A stretch of DNA of 64,000 nt, from positions 1-64,000 of the forward strand of contig JBBQZO010000020.1 in assembly GCA_038207625.1 (NCBI GenBank), written 5' to 3'. The translations under genes were made by a program, and so were the position numbers. How positions within the stretch are numbered: the stretch's first letter is position 1; each line of letters starts with the position of its first letter. Origin of the DNA: JBBQZO01 sp038207625. Lineage in GTDB: Bacteria > Pseudomonadota > Gammaproteobacteria > Burkholderiales > Burkholderiaceae_D. This document shows positions 1-6,879 of this stretch, in pieces. The notes beneath the pieces are model-generated. The model was not told the origin of the DNA, made no database searches, and saw only the letters and a list, made by a program, of their open reading frames with translations.

Positions 1-969
1 CGCGACCACGCGACCACCGTCGCTGTTGGCCGCCGCGGCGAACACCTTGAAGTCCACGTCGCGCATCGCGTCGGTGAGCTCGGTGAACTCGAGCTTGACG
101 CGCAGATCCGGCTTGTCCGACCCGAAGCGCGCCATCGCTACCGCGTGCGGCATCACCGGAAACGGCGGAAGCTCGACGTCCATCACGGTCTTGAACACAT
201 GGCGGGTCATCGTCTCGAAGATGGCGCGGATCTCGGTCTCGTCGAGAAAGGAGGTTTCGCAATCGATCTGGGTGAACTCGGGTTGACGGTCCGCGCGCAG
301 ATCTTCATCGCGAAAGCACTTGACGATCTGGTAGTAGCGATCGAAGCCGGCCACCATCAGCAGTTGCTTGAACAGTTGCGGCGACTGCGGCAGCGCGAAG
401 AACATGCCGGGATTGACGCGGCTGGGGACCAGGTAATCGCGTGCGCCTTCGGGCGTGCTCCGGGTCAGCATCGGCGTCTCGATGTCGATGAAGCCTTGTG
501 CATCGAGATACCTGCGCACCTCCATCGCCACGCGATAACGCAGCATCAGGTTCTTCTGCATCATCGGACGGCGCAGGTCCAGCACGCGATGCGTGAGGCG
601 CGTGGTCTCCGAGAGGTTGTCGTCGTCGAGCTGGAAGGGCGGCGTCACGGACGCGTTCAGCACTTCGATTTCGTGGGCCAGCACTTCGATCGCTCCCGAC
701 TTCATCGCCGCGTTGGCGGTGCCATCCGGCCGTCCCCGAACCACGCCCTTGACCATCACGCAGTACTCGTTGCGAAGCGATTCGGCGATTGCGAAAGTCG
801 GGGCGCGATCGGGGTCGCAGACGATCTGGGCGAGGCCTTCGCGATCGCGCAGGTCGATGAAGATGACGCCGCCATGGTCGCGCCGGCGATGCACCCAGCC
901 GCACAGGCTGACGGTTTGTTCCAGAAGTTCCTCGGTGGTGAGGCCGCAGTAGTGAGTACGCATAGACAT
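1..969 (-). CDS. aspS: Aspartyl-tRNA synthetase, 5' part (partial)
   Basis: Class II aminoacyl-tRNA synthetase that charges tRNA-Asp (or tRNA-Asp/Asn) in the cytoplasm. About 323 N-terminal residues of an expected ~600 are present; the rest lies beyond the left edge. The protein begins MSMRTHYCGLTTEELLEQ and continues with the OB-fold anticodon-binding segment (VSLCGWVHRRRDHG). The class II core is visible through CFRDEDLRADRQPEFTQID at about residues 217-235, which contains motif 2. Two in-frame ATGs lie 6 nt apart (969 and 963); 963 matches the usual MRTxYCG start, but either could be used. It lies 21 nt downstream of the DUF502 gene on the same strand and is probably cotranscribed with it. 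Identification is certain; only the start choice and the missing 3' end are open. Confidence 0.97.
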   Translation of the reverse strand, partial: MSMRTHYCGLTTEELLEQTVSLCGWVHRRRDHGGVIFIDLRDREGLAQIVCDPDRAPTFAIAESLRNEYCVMVKGVVRGRPDGTANAAMKSGAIEVLAHEIEVLNASVTPPFQLDDDNLSETTRLTHRVLDLRRPMMQKNLMLRYRVAMEVRRYLDAQGFIDIETPMLTRSTPEGARDYLVPSRVNPGMFFALPQSPQLFKQLLMVAGFDRYYQIVKCFRDEDLRADRQPEFTQIDCETSFLDETEIRAIFETMTRHVFKTVMDVELPPFPVMPHAVAMARFGSDKPDLRVKLEFTELTDAMRDVDFKVFAAAANSDGGRVVA

Positions 970-990
970 AATGGTTTCGATCCAGGTTAA

Positions 991-1629
991 TTATTTGGTA
1001 GCCGCACTGACAATGTGCGCGTCTTGTTCTTTGGTCGGCAGTTGCTCGGGCGCGACCACGCCCATCGAGACGATGTACTTGAGGGCGGCATCGACGCTCA
1101 TATCGAGCTCGATGACGTCGCTGCGCAGCATCATCAGGAAAAAACCGGAGGTCGGGTTCGGCGTCGTCGGCACGTACACGCTGACGTAGTCGCCCACCAG
1201 ATGGTTTTTCACATCGCCGCCCGGCACGCCGGTCAGAAAACCGATGGTCCAGCACCCCTGGCGCGGATACGGCAGCAGCACGGCCTTGCGAAACGCGTTG
1301 CCGGACGAGGAAAACAGCGTGTCCGACACCTGCTTGACGCTGGAATACAGCGAGTTCACCACCGGGATGCGCTGCAGCAGGCGCTCCCACAATTTGACGA
1401 TGTAGTTGCCCACCAGGTTATTGGTGAGCAAGCCGGTGACGAACACGATCAGCACCGTCAGGATGGCGCCCAGACCGGGGATGTCGAAACCGAACAGGAT
1501 GCGCGGCTGCCAGCGCGTCGGCACAAACAGCAGCGACTGGTCCATCGTACTGATGACCAGATTAAGCACCCAGGCCGTGATGGCCAAGGGCACCAGAATC
1601 AGTAGTCCAGTAATGAAGTATTTACGCAT
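991..1629 (-). CDS. DUF502 family inner-membrane protein
   Basis: 212-residue membrane protein of the DUF502 family, function unknown. The start MRKYFITGLLILVPLAIT leads into a first transmembrane helix (about residues 5-25). A second hydrophobic segment follows around residues 55-75 (GLGAILTVLIVFVTGLL). The soluble remainder carries the family features RIPVVNSLYSSVKQ and SGFFLMMLRSDV. An upstream in-frame extension exists but is low-complexity Ala/Pro/Arg, antisense to the FmdB tail, so I chose the ATG at 1629, which has GAGAAA in front of it. The order fmdB-DUF502-aspS is common in Betaproteobacteria and suggests cotranscription. No enzymatic motif is visible. Confidence 0.9.
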   Translation of the reverse strand: MRKYFITGLLILVPLAITAWVLNLVISTMDQSLLFVPTRWQPRILFGFDIPGLGAILTVLIVFVTGLLTNNLVGNYIVKLWERLLQRIPVVNSLYSSVKQVSDTLFSSSGNAFRKAVLLPYPRQGCWTIGFLTGVPGGDVKNHLVGDYVSVYVPTTPNPTSGFFLMMLRSDVIELDMSVDAALKYIVSMGVVAPEQLPTKEQDAHIVSAATK

Positions 1630-1669
1630 TGATTTCTCGGTTGGGGGTGACGGAAGAATGGCGCGCGGC

Positions 1670-2020
1670 TCAGGTGCTGCTGCCGCTGCCGCTGCCGCTA
1701 CCGCCACCGCCACTGCCGCCTGCGGTGCCCGCTGCCGGCGTGCTGCTGGCGGCCGGTGCAGGCGTGGCGCTGCTGTCCTTGGCGGCCGGCGCGGCGGCTT
1801 CAGCCGGGCCGCTGGCGGTGCCGGTCGACGGCGCGGTGCCGCCACGGAAGTCGGTCGCGTACCAACCGGTTCCCTTGAGCTGGAATCCGGCTGCAGTCAG
1901 TTGTTTCTTGAACGTGGGTTTGCCGCAGGACAGGCAGACGGTCAACTGCGGGTCGGACATCTTCTGCAAAACATCTTTGGCAAAACCGCATTCGTCACAG
2001 CGGTAGGCGTAAATCGGCAT
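1670..2020 (-). CDS. FmdB-type zinc-ribbon protein with low-complexity tail
   Basis: 116 residues. The N-terminal 40 residues form an FmdB/CxxC_CxxC_SSSS zinc ribbon: MPIYAYRCDECG, then CLSCGKPTFKK, giving two Cys-x2-Cys knuckles for one zinc. The conserved segment GFQLKGTGWYATDF follows at about residues 46-59. The last 50 or so residues are Ala/Pro/Ser/Gly-rich and end in a Gly-Ser run encoded by imperfect CTGCCG-like repeats; this tail is probably disordered and varies in length between relatives. The family is called a putative regulatory protein, but its role is not established. It sits upstream of the DUF502 gene and aspS on the same strand. Confidence 0.9.
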   Translation of the reverse strand: MPIYAYRCDECGFAKDVLQKMSDPQLTVCLSCGKPTFKKQLTAAGFQLKGTGWYATDFRGGTAPSTGTASGPAEAAAPAAKDSSATPAPAASSTPAAGTAGGSGGGGSGSGSGSST

Positions 2021-2125
2021 CTATTACTCCGCAAAAATCATCAAAACCCTGAATTATAAAGCTTTTTCCACCGCTATCGGAATTGCTGCCATCGCAAGGC
2101 GGCCACAGCCGCAGCTGCCGCGCCC

Positions 2126-2749
2126 CTAGGGATTGGGCTTGCGCTCGGTGCGACGCCACACTTTCCAGCGCTCCTTGCCGGCGAACACGGCGATCGAGTC
2201 GCTCACGGGTGCGTCCTGCAGGCAGTCGAAGTACGGCGCCAGCAGCGCGTCGAGCTGGGCCGGGGCCAGTCCGAACGGCGGCCCTTTGAGCGTGTCGTCG
2301 AAAAAGAAGTAACCGGCCAGCAGTGCCCCCGGGGGCAGCAGCGCGGCCCAGCGCGCGGCCACCTGCGGCCACAGCGCGCGCGGCAGCGCGCACAGAAACG
2401 CCCGTTCGTAGATCAGATCGAGCGGGAGCGCCGGTTCAAATTCAAAGAAATCGGCTTGCAGCACGCGCGCGCCGTGCGCTCCCAGCGCCGCCTTCGCGCT
2501 GGCCACCGCGCCGGGCGAAAAGTCGATCGCCGTGGCATCCCAGCCGGCGTCTGACAAATAGGCCAGCTCGTAGGCGGTGCCGCAGCCGGGGATCAGGGTG
2601 CGCAGCGGCTGCGCGCTGGCAGTGACAAACTGCTGCAGCGCCTGCGGCACGCCGCCCCGGTCCCAGGGCGTGAAGCCGCGCGCGAAGCGCTCGTCCCAGA
2701 AGGCCGGCGCGAGCGGGTCGCGGCTGTCGAAATCGGGCGTGGAGCTCAT
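2126..2749 (-). CDS. TPMT-family SAM-dependent methyltransferase
   Basis: 207-residue class I methyltransferase of the thiopurine S-methyltransferase (TPMT) family. Visible features are FWDERFARGFTPWDRGGVP near the N-terminus (TPMT N-terminal signature), the SAM-binding motif LIPGCGTAYE at about residues 52-61, an acidic end of strand 2 (AIDFSP), and the segment YERAFLCALP. The natural substrate cannot be read from sequence; relatives methylate sulfur, selenium or tellurium compounds or halides. It lies 13 nt downstream of ubiB on the same strand, so it is probably the last cistron of the ubiJ-ubiB unit. A role in ubiquinone synthesis is not implied. Confidence 0.88.
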   Translation of the reverse strand: MSSTPDFDSRDPLAPAFWDERFARGFTPWDRGGVPQALQQFVTASAQPLRTLIPGCGTAYELAYLSDAGWDATAIDFSPGAVASAKAALGAHGARVLQADFFEFEPALPLDLIYERAFLCALPRALWPQVAARWAALLPPGALLAGYFFFDDTLKGPPFGLAPAQLDALLAPYFDCLQDAPVSDSIAVFAGKERWKVWRRTERKPNP

Positions 2750-2762
2750 CGGGCGGCCTCGC

Positions 2763-4334
2763 TCAGGCTAAGTGGTGCCAGCGCAGGTACAGCTGGATGG
2801 CGATCGCGCCGACCCCGAAGGCGGCCGCAAAATACACGACGAAGGCGAGCAGGCGGTTGGTGCGCTGCTGCTCGGCCACCAACGTGCGCAGCAGCGCGCT
2901 GTTGGCGTCGTGCGGCTCGGCCGCCTGCATCAGCGCGCGGTGCACCAGGCGCGGCAGCTGCGGGATGATGTGGGTGAAACGGGGCGCCTCGGCTTTCAGG
3001 CGTTCGACCATGCCCGACACGCCGACCTGCTCGCCCATCCAGCGCTCCAGATACGGTTTGGCGGTCTTCCACAGGTCCAGCTCCGGGTCGAGCTGACGCC
3101 CCAGGCCTTCGATGTTGAGCAGCGTCTTTTGCAGCAGCACCAGCTGGGGCTGGACTTCGACGTTGAAGCGGCGCGAAGTCTGGAACAGACGCAGCAGGAT
3201 CTGGCCGAACGAGATGTCCTTCAGGGGACGGTCGAAGATCGGCTCGCAGCAGGCGCGCACGGCTGACTCGAGTTCGTCGACCCGCGTTTCGCGCGGTGCC
3301 CAGCCGGACTCGATGTGGGCCTCGGCCACGCGCTTGTAGTCGCGCCGGAAGAAGGCCAGAAAGTTTTGCGACAGGTAGTCCTTGTCGAAGTCGTTGAGCG
3401 TGCCCACGATGCCAAAATCGAGCGCGATATAGCGCCCGAACGTGGCCGGCTCGATCGACACCATGATGTTACCGGGGTGCATATCGGCGTGAAAGAAGCC
3501 GTCCCGGAACACCTGGGTGAAGAAAATTTCGACGCCGTCGCTGGAGAGTTTTTTCAGGTCCACGCCGGCCGCTTCCAGGCGCTCGATCTGCGACACGGGA
3601 ATGCCGACCATGCGCTCCATCACGATCACCGACGAGGAACAATAGTCCCAGTACATTTCCGGCACCATCAGCAGGTTTGAGCCGGAAAAATTGCGCCGCA
3701 ACTGGCTCGCGTTGGCCGCCTCGCGCATCAGGTCCAGTTCGTCGTGCAGGTATTTGTCGAACTCGGCCACCACTTCCTTGGGCTTCAGGCGTTTGCTCTC
3801 GGCCCAGATGCTGCCCACCAGGCTGGCCGCGATGTGCATCAGCGCGACGTCCTCGTCGATCGATTTCTTCATGCCCGGGCGCAGCACCTTGACGGCCACT
3901 TGCTTGCCGTCCTTGAGGGTGGCAAAGTGCACCTGCGCGATCGAGGCCGACGCCACCGGCTCACGATCGAAGGTGGCGAACAGCTGGTCGGGGTGGGCAC
4001 GCAGCGATTTGGTGATCTGGGCGATGGCCAGCTCGGAGCTGAACGGCGGCACCCGGTCCTGCAGGCGCGCCAGCTCGTCGGCCAGGTCGGCCGGCATCAG
4101 GTCGCGCCGGGTCGAGAGCACCTGGCCGAACTTGACGAAGATCGGGCCCAGTTCTTCCAGCGCCATGCGCAGCCGTTCGCCGCGCGGGGCCGACAGGTCG
4201 CGCCAGAAGATGACGGTGTCGATCAGCTTGGCCGTGCGCGGCACCTTCAGACCGGCGATGGCGATTTCGTCGAGGCCGTACTTGATCGCCACCCGGAAAA
4301 TCTTCAGCAGGCGCAGAAATTTCAATATCATCAA
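2763..4334 (-). CDS. ubiB: UbiB, ABC1/ADCK-type atypical kinase for ubiquinone synthesis
   Basis: 523-residue UbiB, a membrane-anchored atypical kinase/ATPase of the ADCK family required for aerobic coenzyme Q biosynthesis. Conserved motifs are visible: the KFGQ motif in LGPIFVKFGQVLSTRRD (about residues 65-80), the Ala-rich nucleotide loop SIAQVHFATLKDG, the catalytic segment FFHADMHPGNIMV (about 285-297) and the metal-binding ALDFG. The C-terminus ends in a hydrophobic helix (LLAFVVYFAAAFGVGAIAIQ) as in other UbiB proteins. Its start overlaps the ubiJ stop by 4 nt (ATGA), so the two are translationally coupled. Length is typical for the family. Confidence 0.96.
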   Translation of the reverse strand: MMILKFLRLLKIFRVAIKYGLDEIAIAGLKVPRTAKLIDTVIFWRDLSAPRGERLRMALEELGPIFVKFGQVLSTRRDLMPADLADELARLQDRVPPFSSELAIAQITKSLRAHPDQLFATFDREPVASASIAQVHFATLKDGKQVAVKVLRPGMKKSIDEDVALMHIAASLVGSIWAESKRLKPKEVVAEFDKYLHDELDLMREAANASQLRRNFSGSNLLMVPEMYWDYCSSSVIVMERMVGIPVSQIERLEAAGVDLKKLSSDGVEIFFTQVFRDGFFHADMHPGNIMVSIEPATFGRYIALDFGIVGTLNDFDKDYLSQNFLAFFRRDYKRVAEAHIESGWAPRETRVDELESAVRACCEPIFDRPLKDISFGQILLRLFQTSRRFNVEVQPQLVLLQKTLLNIEGLGRQLDPELDLWKTAKPYLERWMGEQVGVSGMVERLKAEAPRFTHIIPQLPRLVHRALMQAAEPHDANSALLRTLVAEQQRTNRLLAFVVYFAAAFGVGAIAIQLYLRWHHLA

Positions 4335-4966
4335 TTATCCAATGTCGGTTGCGGTGCGGCGGGCGCGCGCGCGGCGAGCGCCTGGTCCAGCTTGGCGAGG
4401 CGCTTGGCGAAGCGCTCGACATCGTCGCGCAGGCGGCTGACGTCGGCGCCAAAGCCGTCCACCTCGGCGGGGCGCACCAGCAGCGGCTGCTCGTCGAGGA
4501 AGAACTCGGCCACGTTTTCAGCGAGCTTGCGGTTGCCCGCCTTGGCCGCCTCGAAGGCGCCCTTGGCGCCGGCCACCAGGCGCGTGGCGGCGATTGGCCC
4601 CAACCAGGGCTCCAGGTCGTGCTCGGCTTCCCAGCGCAGCGTCTGGCTCAGCTGGGAGATGGTGTTGGCGAACTCGGCGTCGCCGTCGATCTTCACATAC
4701 GAAAAAGCCCGCTCGCGGTTTTGCGCGATCAGCGGCAAGTCGATCAGGCGCAGCCGGATCGTCACATTGGGCGTCGCGTCCAAGACGCCCGGGCCGACCA
4801 TGCCGTCGCGCAGCACCGCCAGGCGCAGCTGCACGGCGCCGGCGTCAATGCAGGCGAGCTTGCCGGCATGCAGCGCCAGCTGGTCCCTGGCCCACGCTTC
4901 CTGCGCCAGCAAGTGATTAATCGTCGCGATGACGGGAGCGGCCAGCGGAGCGGTGTACGAAGTCAA
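4331..4966 (-). CDS. ubiJ: UbiJ, SCP2-like accessory factor for ubiquinone synthesis
   Basis: UbiJ scaffolds the aerobic ubiquinone complex together with UbiK. An SCP2-type lipid-binding domain occupies the first ~110 residues (LRLIDLPLIAQNRERAFSYV, then KIDGDAEFANTISQL). A helical C-terminus follows (DVSRLRDDVERFAKRLAKL), typical of the family. The start is uncertain: the open frame extends to 5008, but no ATG or GTG is available. I chose TTG at 4966 because MTSYTAPLAAPVIATINHLL gives the usual length; the TTG at 5008 lies inside the T-tail of the terminator just upstream. No good ribosome-binding site is visible for either. The gene overlaps ubiB by 4 nt and sits in the ubiE-ubiJ-ubiB order known from E. 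coli. Confidence 0.85.
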   Translation of the reverse strand: MTSYTAPLAAPVIATINHLLAQEAWARDQLALHAGKLACIDAGAVQLRLAVLRDGMVGPGVLDATPNVTIRLRLIDLPLIAQNRERAFSYVKIDGDAEFANTISQLSQTLRWEAEHDLEPWLGPIAATRLVAGAKGAFEAAKAGNRKLAENVAEFFLDEQPLLVRPAEVDGFGADVSRLRDDVERFAKRLAKLDQALAARAPAAPQPTLDN

Positions 4967-5006
4967 TGGAGTCGGTGAAGGCAAGAGTTGGACGGGTCGG
5001 AATGAC

Positions 5007-5037
5007 AAAACCGCCCGGCAAGCGCGCGGGCGGTTTT
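5007..5037 (-). terminator. Rho-independent terminator after the Tim44-like gene
   Basis: A perfect 11-bp inverted repeat, AAAACCGCCCG (5007-5017) and CGGGCGGTTTT (5027-5037), has a 9-nt loop. In the minus direction the T-run ends the right arm. It lies 59 nt downstream of the Tim44-like gene and directly in front of ubiJ, so it should separate ubiE/Tim44 transcription from ubiJ-ubiB or attenuate it. Confidence 0.8.
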
Positions 5038-5095
5038 GATCTTACCAGTTTGCCGGCGCGACACGCCGGCAGCCTGGGAATTTTTCCCTGCGGGT

Positions 5096-6037
5096 TCAGG
5101 CAAGCTGTTGTATGCCGGCCAACAACCAGCCACCATTGCCCGTCAAAGGTTTGACCATGTTCCACACTTCGGAGAACGGCTCGGGCGCCGCGTTCGGGGC
5201 CGACTTGATCATGCCGGCGAACTTGACGCTGGCCAGGTAGTCGCTGGCGCTGGTCTCGATGCCCAGCAATTGGGCGTCGATCGTCACCACGTCGGTGAAG
5301 TCGGGCGTGGCACCTCGCTCGGTGATCTGCATCTTCAGCTCGGCAAACACTTCCGGCGTGGTGAATTCGCGGATGTCGGCCACGTCGGCCTTGTCCCAGG
5401 CCGCTTGCAGGCGGATGAAGTTGGACTTGGCCACGCGCAGAAAAGACGCCGTGTCGAAGTCGGCCGGCACACCCCACGGGGCGCTGGCAACGCTCTTGTC
5501 GAGCATGCTGCCCGCAGGCGGGGCGAACGTTTGCGGCTCGAGGCGCGCGCCGATTTCCGGCGTGCCGCCGGCATGCGGATAGCTGTTGTTATTACCCTGG
5601 AAACCGCCCGAAAACGGCATCGGCGTGAGCGTGTTGTGGTGGCCGGCCGTCTTGCTGCGGAACATGCGGTAGATGAACAGGCCGGCCATCACCAGCAGGC
5701 CGATCATCAGGATCGAGCCCAGTGCGCCGCCCATCGCGCCCATCGCGCCACCCATGCCCAGGTGCGACAGCAAGGCGCCCGCGCCCAGCCCCAACAGGGC
5801 GCCGCCGACGATGCCCTTCCACGGACTGGCCGGCTTGGGCGGAATGGCCGCTGGCGGCGCCATCGGTGCCGGCGCTGCCGCCGGACGGGGCGCCGCAGCC
5901 GGGGCCGCTTGCTGGCGTGCCACGGTCGGCGACTGGCGTCCGATCGAACGACCGCCGCCCATTGGCCGCGCCTGCGCGTCGGCCAGCATGGCGAACGCGC
6001 TCACAGCGAGCATCAACGTGAGGATAAATTTTTTCAT
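5096..6037 (-). CDS. Tim44-like domain membrane protein
   Basis: 313 residues. An N-terminal signal-like helix (MKKFILTLMLAVSAFAMLAD) is followed by a Pro/Ala-rich stretch. A Gly-rich hydrophobic region comes next at about residues 75-125 (GALLGLGAGALLSHLGMGG and SILMIGLLVMAGLFIYRMF). The C-terminal half (about 190-313) is a Tim44-like domain (FLRVAKSNFIRLQAAWDKAD, then VVTIDAQLLGIE). Bacterial Tim44-like proteins are poorly characterised; the domain is shared with a mitochondrial import subunit and ribosomal protein mL45. The gene lies 12 nt downstream of ubiE on the same strand and precedes a strong terminator, so ubiE and this gene probably form one unit. Confidence 0.88.
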   Translation of the reverse strand: MKKFILTLMLAVSAFAMLADAQARPMGGGRSIGRQSPTVARQQAAPAAAPRPAAAPAPMAPPAAIPPKPASPWKGIVGGALLGLGAGALLSHLGMGGAMGAMGGALGSILMIGLLVMAGLFIYRMFRSKTAGHHNTLTPMPFSGGFQGNNNSYPHAGGTPEIGARLEPQTFAPPAGSMLDKSVASAPWGVPADFDTASFLRVAKSNFIRLQAAWDKADVADIREFTTPEVFAELKMQITERGATPDFTDVVTIDAQLLGIETSASDYLASVKFAGMIKSAPNAAPEPFSEVWNMVKPLTGNGGWLLAGIQQLA

Positions 6038-6049
6038 GGTGCGTAGGTC

Positions 6050-6784
6050 CTAAAGTTTGATACCGGTGTGCAGTGCGGCCACACCCGCCGTGAGATTGAA
6101 ATACTCGACCCGTTCCAGGCCGGCGTCCTGCATCATGGTTTTCAAGGTTTCCTGATCGGGATGCATGCGTATCGATTCGGCCAGATAGCGGTAGCTGTCG
6201 GCGTCGCCGGCGATCTTCTGGCCCAGCCACGGCAGCACCGAGAACGAATACACGTCGTACGGTTTCTGCAGCGCCGTGGCCACCTTGGAAAACTCCAGCA
6301 CCAGCAGCTTGCCGCCCGGTTTCAGCACGCGCCGCATTTCGGCCAGCGCCTGATCCTTGTGCGTCATGTTGCGCAGGCCGAAGGCCACGCTGACGCGGTC
6401 GAAATAGTTGTCGGGAAAGGGAAGTTTTTCCGCGTCGCATAACAAGATGGGGGTCAACAGGCCCAGGTTCAAGAGCCGGTCGCGGCCCACCCGCAACATC
6501 GACTCGTTGATGTCGGTGAGCCACACCTGGCCCGTCGGGCCGGCCTGCTTGGCAAAGACCTTGGCCAAATCGCCCGTGCCGCCGGCGATGTCGAGCACCT
6601 TGAAGCCGGGCCGCACGGCCGCGTTGGCGATCGTAAATGTCTTCCACAAGCGGTGCAGACCGGCCGACATCAGGTCGTTCATCACGTCGTACTTGGACGC
6701 GACCGAATGGAAAACCTTGGCAACCTCGTGGACTTTGTCGTCCTCCGAGACCGTTTTGTAGCCGAAATGCGTGGTATTTGTCAT
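6050..6784 (-). CDS. ubiE: UbiE, ubiquinone/menaquinone C-methyltransferase
   Basis: 244-residue class I SAM-dependent methyltransferase that carries out the C-methylation step common to ubiquinone and menaquinone synthesis. The start MTNTTHFGYKTVSEDDK and the segment VASKYDVMNDLMSAGLHRLWK are typical UbiE signatures. Motif I is LDIAGGTGDLAKVF at about residues 71-84, and the family signatures FGLRNMTHKDQAL and RVLKPGGKLLVLEFSK follow. A longer upstream reading frame exists but runs antisense into the neighbouring receptor region, so the ATG at 6784 is preferred. The gene is upstream of the Tim44-like protein and the ubiJ-ubiB pair. Confidence 0.97.
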   Translation of the reverse strand: MTNTTHFGYKTVSEDDKVHEVAKVFHSVASKYDVMNDLMSAGLHRLWKTFTIANAAVRPGFKVLDIAGGTGDLAKVFAKQAGPTGQVWLTDINESMLRVGRDRLLNLGLLTPILLCDAEKLPFPDNYFDRVSVAFGLRNMTHKDQALAEMRRVLKPGGKLLVLEFSKVATALQKPYDVYSFSVLPWLGQKIAGDADSYRYLAESIRMHPDQETLKTMMQDAGLERVEYFNLTAGVAALHTGIKL

Positions 6785-6879
6785 GGTGAGCAGCCCGTTT
6801 GATCTGCCCGCATTATACAAGCCCGCGCCGCCGCGCGGCCCCCGTCTGTGCGCGGGGCGCACGATTGGCGCGGCGCCGC

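Noticed and set aside
1630..1845. Longer N-terminus for the DUF502 protein
   Set aside because: The extra 72 residues are Ala/Pro/Arg-rich antisense of the FmdB tail; the start at 1629 begins the known membrane helix and has a ribosome-binding site.
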